In this document: positions 8,301-16,799 of the stretch, one piece after another
Layout: each line of letters begins with the position of its first letter
Numbering within the stretch: the stretch's first letter is position 1
From: Rahnella laticis
GTDB taxonomy: Bacteria > Pseudomonadota > Gammaproteobacteria > Enterobacterales > Enterobacteriaceae
Direction of reading: 5' to 3'
Length of the DNA: 64,000 bases
Assembly: GCF_015644585.1 (NCBI RefSeq)
Contig: NZ_JADOBI010000008.1
Location: 124,001 to 188,000 of the forward strand
The notes under the pieces: generated by a model
Told to the model about the DNA's origin: nothing
Seen by the model: the letters and a program-made list of their open reading frames with translations, nothing else
The model's database searches: none
Translations under genes and position numbers: made by a program

Positions 8301-9191
8301 ATGCAGATTGAAGATCTCCGTATTTTTGTGGCGGTAGTGAAAGCCGGGAATTTCACCGCAGCGGCCGAACAGCTGCTGCTTTCCAAACAGTACGTCAGCC
8401 GCCGGATGGCCGCGCTGGAAGCGTCGCTGAGCGTCAGGCTGCTCAACCGCAATACGCGCAAACTGTCGGTGACCGAATCCGGCCAGCTTTTTGCACAACA
8501 CGCGCAGCGCATTCTCGACGATATCGAAGAAGCCGAAAGGGCCGTTTCGCCAAAACGACAGGCGTTGCAGGGCTCGTACCGCATCAGTATTCCGATGTCA
8601 TTTGGCATCAGTCATCTCTCGCCGCTGATTGCGGAGTTTTTGCAGCAAAACCCGGCGATTCAGTTCCAGGTGGAACTGGTGGACAGGTATGTCGATCTGG
8701 TGGGCGAAGGCTTTGATATCGCCATCCGTATTGGCAATCTGGCGGATTCCTCGCTGGTGGCGCGCCGTCTGGGGCAGCTTCAACGTATTATCTGCTGCAG
8801 CCCCGGTTATCTCGAACGGCGCGGCACGCCGGAAACGCCGGACGATTTACTCCGGCACGATTGCCTGCGATATGGCCGCGAAGGGCAAAACGGCTGGGAG
8901 CTGGAGCGCCACGGCAAACTGCGGATTTTCGACGTGCGCGGGCCGGTGCTGAGCAACAACGGCGAAGTGCTGCGCGACGCCGCCATTTCCGGGCTGGGCA
9001 TTGTATTGCTGCCTGAGTTTATCGTCGGTCCGGCGCTGGAAAACGGCTCGCTGGTACCCATCCTTGACGCCTTCCAGCCCGGCTCGCTCAGCCTGCATGC
9101 GCTCTATCCGCAGCACCGCCAGCGCAGCGAAGTCACCCGCGTGTTTCTCGATTTCTTACAGGAAAGGCTGAAAGCGCAGCGGGTGTCGTAA
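8301..9191 (+). CDS. LysR-family transcriptional regulator
   Basis: 296 residues from the ATG at 8301, which gives the standard LysR N-terminus MQIEDLRIFVAVVKAGNFTA. The frame is open 21 codons further upstream but that extension is not LysR-like. Winged helix-turn-helix at 1-60 (AAEQLLLSKQYVSRRMAALE), then an effector domain with the type common to the DmlR/YhaJ subgroup (LVDRYVDLVGEGFDIAIRIG). It is divergent from the pirin gene across 157 bp, so control of that gene, possibly in response to an aromatic compound, is inferred. Confidence 0.9.
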   Translation: MQIEDLRIFVAVVKAGNFTAAAEQLLLSKQYVSRRMAALEASLSVRLLNRNTRKLSVTESGQLFAQHAQRILDDIEEAERAVSPKRQALQGSYRISIPMSFGISHLSPLIAEFLQQNPAIQFQVELVDRYVDLVGEGFDIAIRIGNLADSSLVARRLGQLQRIICCSPGYLERRGTPETPDDLLRHDCLRYGREGQNGWELERHGKLRIFDVRGPVLSNNGEVLRDAAISGLGIVLLPEFIVGPALENGSLVPILDAFQPGSLSLHALYPQHRQRSEVTRVFLDFLQERLKAQRVS

Positions 9192-9322
9192 TCTTTGCCA
9201 CCCGCATCACATTCCCCTTCGGTTAACACAAATATCCAGCTCTTTGTAGGATTCGCATCGTTTTTTCCTATAAAAATTGCCGTACTTTTGTGTTGCACAA
9301 ACGTTAACTAAAGAGGTGGGAA

Positions 9323-10105
9323 ATGATAAATTCATCTGAGCAATACCTGGATGAGCAGTACCTGGACGCCCTCGGCGCAACGCAGTCGCTTACCGCAGAA
9401 CAGGCCGCTGAGCTGGAAACCCGGGGTTACGTTATTATTCATAACGTGATCGACAAAGACTGGCTGGAAGAAATGCGCGTGACCTTCGATGCGTTGGTGG
9501 AAAAAGAGGGTGACAATCTGGCCGTTGAGCATCATCAGGAAGCCACCGCGACGCGTATTGCGAACATGATTAACAAAGGTACGGTCTGGGAAAAAGTGTG
9601 GTCGCATCCGCTGATTCTGTCCGTTTGCCGCCACATTTTCCGCGGCGCGTTTAAGGTATCGAGCCTCAATGGCCGCGAAGCGCTGCACCGTGGCGGACAT
9701 CAGCCGCTGCATGCGGACTGGAAAAAGCCGCGTCCGGATTTTCCCAAAGTGCATCTGGTGAACTCCATCTGGGCGATTGACGATCTCAGCGCGGCAAACG
9801 GCGCACCGCGGATTATACCGGGCACGCATCACCGGCCGGAGCTGCCGGAAGATGTCCTGGCAGACGTCGGATTACCGCATCCCGACGAAGTGGTTTTCGA
9901 AGCGCCGGCCGGAAGCGTGATGATTTACGACGCGCACGCCTGGCACGGCGGCACCAACAATACCGTCGGTACACGCCGCCGCGTGCTGCACAGTTTGTAC
10001 ATCGATCGTGAAGATGCGCAGCAGCAGGACCAGCGCAAATGGCTTAAACCGGAAACCGCCAGCCGACTAACCCCGGCGCAAAAATGGCTGCTGGATGTGG
10101 TGTGA
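9323..10105 (+). CDS. PhyH-family Fe(II)/2-oxoglutarate dioxygenase
   Basis: 260 residues of the phytanoyl-CoA dioxygenase superfamily. The metal triad is visible as His130-x-Asp132 (QPLHADW) and His208 (AWHGGTNN), with Arg218 available for 2-oxoglutarate. Such enzymes hydroxylate small molecules using O2 and 2-oxoglutarate; the substrate cannot be told from sequence. The ribosome site GAGGTGGGAA precedes the ATG. Near the N-terminus the peptide EQYLD is directly repeated, reflecting a 15-bp tandem duplication. The stop codon is immediately followed by the composite repeat locus. Confidence 0.85.
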   Translation: MINSSEQYLDEQYLDALGATQSLTAEQAAELETRGYVIIHNVIDKDWLEEMRVTFDALVEKEGDNLAVEHHQEATATRIANMINKGTVWEKVWSHPLILSVCRHIFRGAFKVSSLNGREALHRGGHQPLHADWKKPRPDFPKVHLVNSIWAIDDLSAANGAPRIIPGTHHRPELPEDVLADVGLPHPDEVVFEAPAGSVMIYDAHAWHGGTNNTVGTRRRVLHSLYIDREDAQQQDQRKWLKPETASRLTPAQKWLLDVV

Positions 10106-10112
10106 ATGAAAC

Positions 10113-10415
10113 CGTGGGCGTCGGCTAACACAGGTCAAGACCTTGGGCGTCGCCTAACACAGGTCAAGACCTTGGGCTCGCCGCCCAAACGGGCCTTAAG
10201 TTCAAAGTCGTGGGCGTCGGCCCACACCGACCAAAGACCCGGTAACGCGCGGGTCTCTGGACTCTGCGCTTTTTTAACTGCGCGCTACCGCTCGCTGGCA
10301 CTATTTCAGGTATAACAGCTATTGCCGCGAAAACTTGCCGCTGCGCGGTGCCTTCATTTCGGTGTTCGAGCCCACGGTCTCGAAACTCTCACTCAGCAAG
10401 CTTTCTGAAAGCGGC
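10113..10415 (-). repeat. Composite intergenic repeat, arm A-left
   Basis: Read on the minus strand the arm runs: a CCGCTTTC block, GCACCGCGCAGCGGC, a GTGCCAGCGAGCGGTAGCGC block, a hairpin at 10231-10260 (arms CCAAAGACCCG and CGGGTCTCTGG on the plus strand), then tandem units containing GTTTGGG and CCCAAGGTCTTGA. The last two units are near-identical (AACACAGGTCAAGACCTTGG on the plus strand). It faces arm A-right in inverted orientation. No gene is seen in it. Confidence 0.85.
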
Positions 10416-10489
10416 TGGAGGCTCTATAAAAGATAAAGTCGTTGTCTATTTTTTAGATCAAAATCAGTGAGGTTGTGAATTAAAAGGTC

Positions 10490-10773
10490 TGTGGCCGCTT
10501 TCGAAACGACGTCGAATGAATGGTGAGAAACAGCGAGAGTCTTTTTTCGAGCAGGTTCGAACCTGAAATGAGAGCACCGCGCAGCGGCGGCGTTTGCGGC
10601 ACTAGCCGGAGTTGCTGAAACAGTGCCAGCGAGCGGTAGCGCGCAGTGAAAGAGCCGGAGATTCTAAAGAGGCGCGGCGACAGGCGCCTCTTTAGGCCAG
10701 TTTGGGTGGCAACCCAAGGTCTTGATTTTGACCCGAGGCCAGTTTGGGTGGCAACCCAAGGTCTTGATTTTGA
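10490..10773 (+). repeat. Composite intergenic repeat, arm A-right
   Basis: Same order of blocks as the other arms: GGCCGCTTTC, GCACCGCGCAGCGGC, GCCAGCGAGCGGTAGCGCGC, then a perfect 12-bp hairpin at 10664-10695 (CTAAAGAGGCGC / GCGCCTCTTTAG). Two identical 37-bp units follow at 10695-10731 and 10737-10773, each with a TTGGGT-GGCA-ACCCAA hairpin followed by GGTCTTGATTTTGA. The arm ends 39 bp before the araC-type gene. Confidence 0.9.
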
Positions 10774-10812
10774 TGGCAAGATTCAATGCAATTGAAAAAC
10801 TGAGAGAACACC

Positions 10813-11655
10813 ATGCTGCCCGTTGTGATAGACACACTTTTCCGATCGTTTTGTGGCGGTGAAGCGCAGGCCGTGCGCTTTCCGGATAACACACAACCCA
10901 TGCCCGAACTGGCGTTGCTGGTCAGTTTCCCGCGCATCGAATTTGTGGTCAGAGGCCACGTTCATGACCGCAGTCTCCCGGCTGAAAAGGGCTTACTGAA
11001 AGAGGGCGAAGCGCTGTATATCCCCGGCGGTAAATGGAATCTCACTCAGTGGAGCGCGCCCGCCGTGCTGCTGAGCATATTGTTCAGCAAAGAAAAACTC
11101 GGTTTCAGCCTGCAATCCTGGGACGGCAACCGGTTTTCCGCAACGGACAAACAAAGCGTTGCCCGGCTGGGGCCGCGCGTCGGTTCGTTTTTATTGCAGG
11201 CGATGAATGAAATCGTTTCAAACCCGGATGACCAGCAAACCGCCCGCTGCGTGGTCGCCGGTTTACTGAGCCATTGTCAGGAACAGCTGGCGAACCGCAC
11301 ACAAATTCTGACCCGCAGCGGCGCGCTGTTTGAAGTGATGAAGAAATACATCGAGGAAAATGCCTCGCTGCCGCTGACCCGCGAAAACGTGGCGAAACGG
11401 TTCCATATCACGCCGAACTACCTGTCACATCTTTTCCGAAAATCCGGCGATACCGGTTTCAGCGAATACCTCAACCATGTCCGGCTGGAACGGGCAAAAC
11501 TGCTGCTGAAAGGCTATGAACTGAAGATTAAAGAAGTGGCGAGCAGCTGCGGATTTACCGACAGCAATTATTTTTGCCGCGTGTTCCGTAAAAGCACCGC
11601 GCGATCGCCTTCGCAATACCGCAGCCAGTGGCTGAGCCAGCATCCCGAAAAGTAA
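10813..11655 (+). CDS. AraC-family transcriptional regulator
   Basis: 280 residues. The N-terminal ~165 residues form a cupin-like sensor domain (ELALLVSFPRIEFVVRGHV, GEALYIPGGKWN). The C-terminal ~100 residues hold two helix-turn-helix motifs (LTRENVAKRFHITPNYLSHL and IKEVASSCGFTDSNYFCRVF). The target is unknown; the alcohol dehydrogenase 99 bp downstream, with an operator-like palindrome, is one candidate. The upstream side is fully occupied by the composite repeat, so its promoter must lie in or next to that repeat. Confidence 0.88.
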   Translation: MLPVVIDTLFRSFCGGEAQAVRFPDNTQPMPELALLVSFPRIEFVVRGHVHDRSLPAEKGLLKEGEALYIPGGKWNLTQWSAPAVLLSILFSKEKLGFSLQSWDGNRFSATDKQSVARLGPRVGSFLLQAMNEIVSNPDDQQTARCVVAGLLSHCQEQLANRTQILTRSGALFEVMKKYIEENASLPLTRENVAKRFHITPNYLSHLFRKSGDTGFSEYLNHVRLERAKLLLKGYELKIKEVASSCGFTDSNYFCRVFRKSTARSPSQYRSQWLSQHPEK

Positions 11656-11694
11656 ACTGAACAGGATCAGGCAAGGATTCTGGAGAACTGTGGC

Positions 11695-11736
11695 TTGTGG
11701 CTTCGAGGGTAAATTCTATAGTGAAGGGGTCACTAT
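11695..11736 (+). promoter_or_regulatory. Promoter and operator of the alcohol dehydrogenase gene
   Basis: A -35-like TTGTGG (11695-11700) and a -10-like TATAGT (11717-11722) are 16 bp apart. The inverted repeat ATAGTGA-AGGGG-TCACTAT at 11718-11736 overlaps the -10 element, as expected for a repressor or activator site. The protein that binds is unknown. Confidence 0.5.
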
Positions 11737-11754
11737 CAACTCAGGAGTTTACCG

Positions 11755-12813
11755 ATGAAAACTGTTGGATTTGCAGCGTACGATCCGAAAAAACCGCTGG
11801 CACCTTACGCATTTGAACGTCGCGGCCTGCGTGAAAATGATGTTGCAATGGAAATTTTGTATTGCGGCGTCTGCCATTCTGATTTGCATACTGCCCGTAA
11901 TGACTGGGGCTGGAGCTATTATCCGATAGTTCCCGGCCATGAAATCGTCGGGCGCGTAACGCAGGTGGGCAATCAGGTTTCCCGCTACAAAGTGGGCGAC
12001 CATGTCGCCGTCGGTTGTATGGTGGACAGTTGTCAGGAATGTGACCAGTGTAAAAAGGGCGAAGAACAGCTGTGCCGCGAAGGCAATACCGGCACGTATG
12101 CGGGTTACGACCGTTTCACCAAAGAGCCGACGCAGGGCGGATATTCCAAGCATTTAGTGGTGCGCGAAGAGTTTTGCCTGCGGATGCCGGAAGGGTTAGA
12201 TCTCTCCAAAGCCGCGCCGCTGCTGTGCGCCGGTATCACCACCTGGTCGCCGCTGAAAACCTGGAATGTCGGGCCGGGCAGCCGCGTAGGCGTTATTGGT
12301 CTGGGCGGGCTGGGCCATATGGCCGTTAAACTGGCCGCCGGGCTGGGCGCGGATGTCACCGTGCTGAGCCGTTCCAATGCCAAAGAAGCCGATGCACTGG
12401 CGCTGGGCGCGAGCCGTTTGCTGGTCAGCGCAGACAGCGATGCCATGGCGCAGGCGCACGATCACTTCGATTTGATTATCGATACCGTACCGGTCAAACA
12501 CGACATCACGCCATACATGCCGCTGCTGGATGTGGACGCAACGCTGGTGCTGGTCGGGCAGGTCGGGCCAATGGAAGAGTTCAATACCGTGCCGCTGCTG
12601 CTGGGCCGTCGCCGTGTGGCGGGTTCACCAATCGGCGGGATCCGCGAAACGCAGGAAATGCTCGATTTCTGCGCTGAGAAAAACATTCTGCCGGACTGCG
12701 AGATGATCCGTATGGATGAAATCAACGCGGCATTCGAACGTATGGAAAAAGCAGATGTTCGCTACCGTTTTGTCATTGATATGGCCTCGCTGGAAGCTCC
12801 TGCGGCGGTGTAA
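11755..12813 (+). CDS. Zinc-dependent NAD(P) alcohol/aldehyde dehydrogenase, YahK-like
   Basis: 352 residues of the cinnamyl-alcohol-dehydrogenase class of medium-chain dehydrogenases, similar to E. coli YahK. Catalytic zinc ligands are Cys40 (CGVCHSD), His62 (GHEIVG) and Cys158 (LLCAG). Structural zinc ligands are Cys93, 96, 99 and 107. The nucleotide fold begins at GLGGLGH (182-188). The likely reaction is reduction of aldehydes to alcohols with NADPH; the substrate is not predictable. Ribosome site CTCAGGAG. A strong terminator follows, so it is a single-gene unit. Confidence 0.92.
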   Translation: MKTVGFAAYDPKKPLAPYAFERRGLRENDVAMEILYCGVCHSDLHTARNDWGWSYYPIVPGHEIVGRVTQVGNQVSRYKVGDHVAVGCMVDSCQECDQCKKGEEQLCREGNTGTYAGYDRFTKEPTQGGYSKHLVVREEFCLRMPEGLDLSKAAPLLCAGITTWSPLKTWNVGPGSRVGVIGLGGLGHMAVKLAAGLGADVTVLSRSNAKEADALALGASRLLVSADSDAMAQAHDHFDLIIDTVPVKHDITPYMPLLDVDATLVLVGQVGPMEEFNTVPLLLGRRRVAGSPIGGIRETQEMLDFCAEKNILPDCEMIRMDEINAAFERMEKADVRYRFVIDMASLEAPAAV

Positions 12814-12830
12814 GAACGTGTGATTTTCGC

Positions 12831-12869
12831 AAAAAAAAAGCCAGTCAGTTATGTCACTGACTGGTTTTT
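12831..12869 (+). terminator. Rho-independent terminator after the alcohol dehydrogenase
   Basis: The stem CCAGTCAGT/ACTGACTGG with a 6-base loop is preceded by nine A residues and followed by TTTTT. The A-run means it can also serve the convergent VOC gene. Confidence 0.88.
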
Positions 12870-12936
12870 GCAGAGCTTTTGGATCGTTCTGCGGATCGTT
12901 AACTGTCCGGCATTACCCAACGAGTGGTCATTTATC

Positions 12937-13383
12937 TTACAACTTTTGTGCAATATCCCAGATAAAGCCAAAAGGATCTTTTACACGCGCTTTTAAATCG
13001 CCCCAGAACATTTCAGCGGGTTCATTCACCATTGTTGCACCTGCCTGCACCATTTCATTTACCAGCGCAATTGTGTCATCAACGTACATATAGAAAATGA
13101 ACGGTGTCTGAGAGCCGGATGTTTGCGGGCTGCTCAGGTCTGAGTCCCATCCTTCCTTGTTAATCGTGAAATTGGTGCCGCGATAGCGAATACGGGCGAA
13201 GAGTATTTCACCATCATCACCTTCAAGCTCTGCAATCGCGACCATACTCATCGCGCCGGTATAGAAATCAACGGCGTCCCTGACATTGGGTACGTTTAAT
13301 GCAGTTGTCAGCCAGGTGAGTCCCAGGCCTTCCCACGGGTGCGTGCGGTTTTCAACATTGCTGAACCAGTCCAGTTTTTTCAT
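12937..13383 (-). CDS. VOC-family (glyoxalase/PhnB-like) protein
   Basis: 148 residues with the beta-alpha-beta-beta-beta fold signatures of vicinal-oxygen-chelate proteins (LNVPNVRDAVDFYTGAM, YVDDTIALVNEMVQAGATMV, ARVKDPFGFIWDIAQ). Members include glyoxalases, dioxygenases and antibiotic-binding proteins, and this sequence does not separate them. It is divergent from an AraC-type regulator 85 bp away, which probably controls it. Confidence 0.8.
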   Translation of the reverse strand: MKKLDWFSNVENRTHPWEGLGLTWLTTALNVPNVRDAVDFYTGAMSMVAIAELEGDDGEILFARIRYRGTNFTINKEGWDSDLSSPQTSGSQTPFIFYMYVDDTIALVNEMVQAGATMVNEPAEMFWGDLKARVKDPFGFIWDIAQKL

Positions 13384-13468
13384 TTCAGTTCCCTCCGGGT
13401 ATCATTCAGTGAATGAGGTAATATTATGCCATATGCCTGAGGCGATAACGGTAGTTAAGGGAGTAAAA

Positions 13469-14404
13469 ATGGTGAAAAACGGACATTTCGACAAGAATGC
13501 TTCTGCGGAACCGGATGTTATTAATCTGGATTATCGTCCTGCCGGTACCTATTCACTGGATATTGAGATTTTCTCGGTATCAAGCCTGAAAAAAAGATTG
13601 GGTCAGCGGCAGGAACAGATGCAGCTTGCGCATCAATATAGTTTTGGAATGCTGCTTTTTATCACTGAAGGTGAATGTACGCAGTGGATTGATTTCATCC
13701 CGGTTAACTGCAAAGTGGGTTCGCTTGTGATGCTATCGCCCGGACAGGCTCATCGGTTTGGGGACGAGACTCAGTGGGATGGATGGATAATGATGCTCCG
13801 GCCAAAGTTAATTTCGGCTCCTGGCCTGGCCCGGTCTCCTGCCTTTAATTTCAGAGTGAAAGAGCTCACCCGGAGAATTCCTGATCATCTTATGTTGAAC
13901 GAACACGAGCAGGGCATTGTGGCGCAGGCCATTGAACAAATGAGAGAAGACTCGGCCATTACATCGTCGGGTGACAGCAGTGAGATCAACACATTGTTGC
14001 ATCACCAGTTTTTCGCGCTTTTACTGCGCCTGTCTGTCACATATGGCCAGAATGGTGCGGACGGTTCGCCGGGTTCAACGAAGCGTTTTAAAGCTTTTAA
14101 AGATCTGGTTGAGGAAAACTATGCCCGCTGGCATCAGGTCGCCCAGTATGCCAGTCATCTCGGGTGTTCAGAGAAAAGCCTGACCCGCGCCGCCGTTCAG
14201 CTAACGGGCATGACGGCAAAAAATATCATTGCCTCGCGGATCAATCTTGAAGCTAAAAGGCTGCTGGCCAACTCCACAACGCCGGTTGCGCTTATCGCAG
14301 AACAACTCGGTTTTGAAGAGCCCACCAATTTTGTTAAATTTTTCAAACGCCAGGTGACCTGCACGCCTGGCGAGTTCAGAAGGAATCAGTGGGAACGAAA
14401 TTAG
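13469..14404 (+). CDS. AraC-family transcriptional regulator
   Basis: 311 residues from the ATG at 13469, preceded by AAGGGAG. The frame stays open upstream to 13286 but that part overlaps the divergent VOC gene. The N-terminal ligand-binding cupin shows VGSLVMLSPGQAHRF. The C-terminal double helix-turn-helix shows VAQYASHLGCSEKSLTRA and VALIAEQLGFEEPTNFVKFF. The arrangement points to control of the VOC gene. Confidence 0.85.
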   Translation: MVKNGHFDKNASAEPDVINLDYRPAGTYSLDIEIFSVSSLKKRLGQRQEQMQLAHQYSFGMLLFITEGECTQWIDFIPVNCKVGSLVMLSPGQAHRFGDETQWDGWIMMLRPKLISAPGLARSPAFNFRVKELTRRIPDHLMLNEHEQGIVAQAIEQMREDSAITSSGDSSEINTLLHHQFFALLLRLSVTYGQNGADGSPGSTKRFKAFKDLVEENYARWHQVAQYASHLGCSEKSLTRAAVQLTGMTAKNIIASRINLEAKRLLANSTTPVALIAEQLGFEEPTNFVKFFKRQVTCTPGEFRRNQWERN

Positions 14405-14443
14405 CCTGATGACGGCGTCACCCGGCAAACGCCCATTCTTCTT

Positions 14444-15367
14444 TCAGGCCGACTTCAGCACCGGCCTTCTTCTCAGCGGAACGGTGATGAAAATCAGGCA
14501 GGCGACGACCAGCCCGATGCCGGTCCAGCCCATTGCGGGCAGGCGTTCGCCGACAATCAGCACCGCCAGAACCGCTGCCACCGCAGGCTCGAGCAGCGTG
14601 ATGGTGGTTGCCAGGCTGGCGGGAATGCGTGCCAGCGCATAACCAAAACACACATAACCGGTAAACATCGGGATCAGCGCCATGTAAGCGCCGACGGCGG
14701 CGTTATTCCACGACGCCAGCAACGGTGCGCCGGTCACGAATAACACCGGCATCAGTAACAGGCCGCCGAGGCCAAACGTTGCGCCCATCGACACACGCGA
14801 AGGGACGCCGCGCTGCATCAGCTGGCGTGCCGCCCACGCATAGAGGGCATAAGTCAGCCCGGCAACCAGACCGAGCGCCATGCCCGCCAGCGCGTGCGGT
14901 TGCTGCCCGGAAAGGGCGTGCGAGCTGCTTTCCGCCAGACATAACAACACCATTCCGGCCACACCAATGGCCGCGCCCGTCATCCAGCGGCGGGTCAGGC
15001 GCTGGCCCTCGAGCCAGTATTCAATCAGCGCAGAAAGCAGCGGGGCGGAACCGATGGAAATCACCGTGCCCACCGTCACGCCAGCAAGATGCATCGAGGC
15101 ATAAAAAGCCAGCGGATAGATGCCGACGGACAGGCCGCCGGTCAGTAAAATCCGCCAGTGTAAAGTGAGTGCACGGCGGTGTCTGAGAATGCCGCGTGCG
15201 GCGATGACCGCCTGCAAAAGGCCGCCGATGCCCATTGCCACTGCGCCAATCGCCAGCGGGCTGACCTGCGGGGCGAACGTGGCCGCCGTGCCCGTGGAGC
15301 CCCATAACACCGAGGCAAAAACCACGGCCAGAATGCCGAGTAGACGTTCTGCGGGCGAGCTTGTCAC
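14444..15367 (-). CDS. EamA/DMT-family exporter
   Basis: 307 residues with about ten membrane helices in two EamA repeats (ASVLWGSTGTAATFAP begins the first, LGLVAGLTYALYAWAARQL the second). DMT proteins of this kind export amino acids, metabolites or toxic compounds. Its start overlaps the end of the TetR gene by 4 bp, so the two form an operon in which the TetR protein most likely represses the exporter until an inducer appears. Confidence 0.9.
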   Translation of the reverse strand: MTSSPAERLLGILAVVFASVLWGSTGTAATFAPQVSPLAIGAVAMGIGGLLQAVIAARGILRHRRALTLHWRILLTGGLSVGIYPLAFYASMHLAGVTVGTVISIGSAPLLSALIEYWLEGQRLTRRWMTGAAIGVAGMVLLCLAESSSHALSGQQPHALAGMALGLVAGLTYALYAWAARQLMQRGVPSRVSMGATFGLGGLLLMPVLFVTGAPLLASWNNAAVGAYMALIPMFTGYVCFGYALARIPASLATTITLLEPAVAAVLAVLIVGERLPAMGWTGIGLVVACLIFITVPLRRRPVLKSA

Positions 15368-15963
15368 GGCGCCTCCATCATGGCTTCGGCCATCGCCATC
15401 GCCTGACGCACGCAGGCACCGTTGCCTTCCAGCCCGGCGCGGGAAATCGCTCCTTCGAGCAGGAATGAAAAGTGCCGTGCCAGTAATTGCGCTTTTGATT
15501 CATCGCCGGCAAACAGCTCCAGCAAATGGGTGGTGACGATGGATTCCACCTGTTCTTTGTGGCCGCGCACCGCCAGCCTGCCGGGCGCACCGGCCGGGAG
15601 TTCGGCGGCGGCATTAAGCAGCCCGCAGCCACGAAATCCGCGTTCGTAAGAAAACTCCGCGTGATCGTCATACGCGCGGAAAACTGCCAGCACTTTTTCC
15701 TTCGGGCCGGAGGCTTCCTGTTCGCGGCGTGCATACAGCGCCAGCCATTCGTCGTGGCGGACGGTGATGTACGTCGCGACCAGTTCTGCTTTGGATTCAA
15801 AATTGTTGTAGAGGCTTTTCTTCGCGACACCCGCTCTTTTCACGATGGCGTCAATGCCCGTGGCGGCGATGCCGTCGTTATAAAACAGGACACGGGCTGC
15901 GCCGAGCAGGCGGTCGCGGGCGCTTTCCGGTGGCGTTTCAGGTTGTGACATAACGTCGCTCAT
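15364..15963 (-). CDS. TetR-family repressor
   Basis: 199 residues. N-terminal helix-turn-helix at about 28-58 (ATGIDAIVKRAGVAKKSLYNNF), then a helical ligand domain. An inverted repeat just upstream of its start is the probable operator, giving autorepression and control of the overlapping EamA exporter. An alternative start 4 codons downstream (15951) exists. Confidence 0.9.
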   Translation of the reverse strand: MSDVMSQPETPPESARDRLLGAARVLFYNDGIAATGIDAIVKRAGVAKKSLYNNFESKAELVATYITVRHDEWLALYARREQEASGPKEKVLAVFRAYDDHAEFSYERGFRGCGLLNAAAELPAGAPGRLAVRGHKEQVESIVTTHLLELFAGDESKAQLLARHFSFLLEGAISRAGLEGNGACVRQAMAMAEAMMEAP

Positions 15964-15977
15964 TTTGGTTTGTTATT

Positions 15978-16003
15978 GAGTAGGTAGCCCAGTCTACCTA
16001 CTC
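15978..16003. promoter_or_regulatory. TetR-type operator
   Basis: A perfect inverted repeat GAGTAGGTAG-N6-CTACCTACTC lies 14 bp upstream of the TetR start codon. The position and symmetry fit an autoregulatory TetR operator. Confidence 0.75.
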
Positions 16004-16171
16004 AGTTTCCAAAAAGAAAGAAAACAGAAAGCCTGACGTTGCGAAAACGCGCAGACATTACCCGTGCCTTTATCAGGGGAAAAGGACATAATCCGGTAAA
16101 AGCCGTGAAGAGACAGCAGGTTGAAGTTGTCCGGCGTACCGCATTGTCGTTAACTTTAGAAGGAATAAAAC

Positions 16172-16603
16172 ATGCTTCATGAGTGGCTGAATGCCCTGCA
16201 CATTATCGCAGGGATATTGTGGATCGGCGGAATGCTGGCGATGGCGCTGGTTTCCATCACGTTTTCTAAAACCGCCGGAATGCAGGATAACGCGGGCAAA
16301 GCGGCGTTGCTCGACACCGTCCGCCAGTGGAACCGCTGCGTCACCAGCCCGGCGATGATTGTGCTGTGGATTGCCGGGATTGTGATGATTGTCAGCCACG
16401 GCCAGATCCCGCATGCGTGGCTGCTGATTAAGATCCTCGTGGTGTTCTTCCTTTCCGCGCTGCACGGGCTGCTTTCCGGCGATTTACGTAAACGCGCCAC
16501 CGGACAGCCCGCAAAAAATTACGCATTACTGCGTAATGCCGCGGGAATTATCGCTCTTTGCGTCATCATTATCGGGATTCTGGCGATCATCCGTCCTTTC
16601 TGA
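16172..16603 (+). CDS. CopD/HemJ-like small membrane protein
   Basis: 143 residues with four membrane helices and conserved His residues near the start (ALHIIAGILWIGGML), in the third helix region (HGQIPHAWLLIKILVVFFLS) and in ALHGLLSGDLRK. It resembles the CopD/HemJ superfamily; HemJ is a haem-binding protoporphyrinogen IX oxidase, CopD a copper-related permease domain. No cop or hem genes are near, so the exact role is open. Ribosome site AGAAGGAA. A terminator follows at 16625. Confidence 0.75.
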   Translation: MLHEWLNALHIIAGILWIGGMLAMALVSITFSKTAGMQDNAGKAALLDTVRQWNRCVTSPAMIVLWIAGIVMIVSHGQIPHAWLLIKILVVFFLSALHGLLSGDLRKRATGQPAKNYALLRNAAGIIALCVIIIGILAIIRPF

Positions 16604-16624
16604 ATCACCGACATCGTTACCCCG

Positions 16625-16651
16625 ATCCACGCCGCGGCGTGGATTTTTTTT
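16625..16651 (+). terminator. Rho-independent terminator after the CopD/HemJ-like gene
   Basis: ATCCACGCC and GGCGTGGAT form a 9-bp stem with a two-base centre, followed by eight T residues. Confidence 0.88.
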
Positions 16652-16799
16652 GCCTGACGGAAGCGGAAAGCGAGCGCGGGAGGCAATTTTGTAAGGTGAC
16701 TAATAGTTTCGTATGTTTTGTTACACTCTTCAAAAGGGCGCAATCTTCCGCGCAGGCTAAAATACTGTTTTTAAAATACGCTGAGCTGTTGATTTAAAA

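Noticed and set aside
10106-10315. A 69-codon frame right after the PhyH gene
   Set aside because: It is read through the tandem units of the composite repeat and has no coding character.
10113-10773. CRISPR array
   Set aside because: The tandem units come only in twos, have no spacers of even length, and no cas genes are near.
10480-10965. Several short minus-strand frames
   Set aside because: They repeat the tandem unit in protein form (for example SRPWVATQTG twice), so they are translation of repeat DNA.
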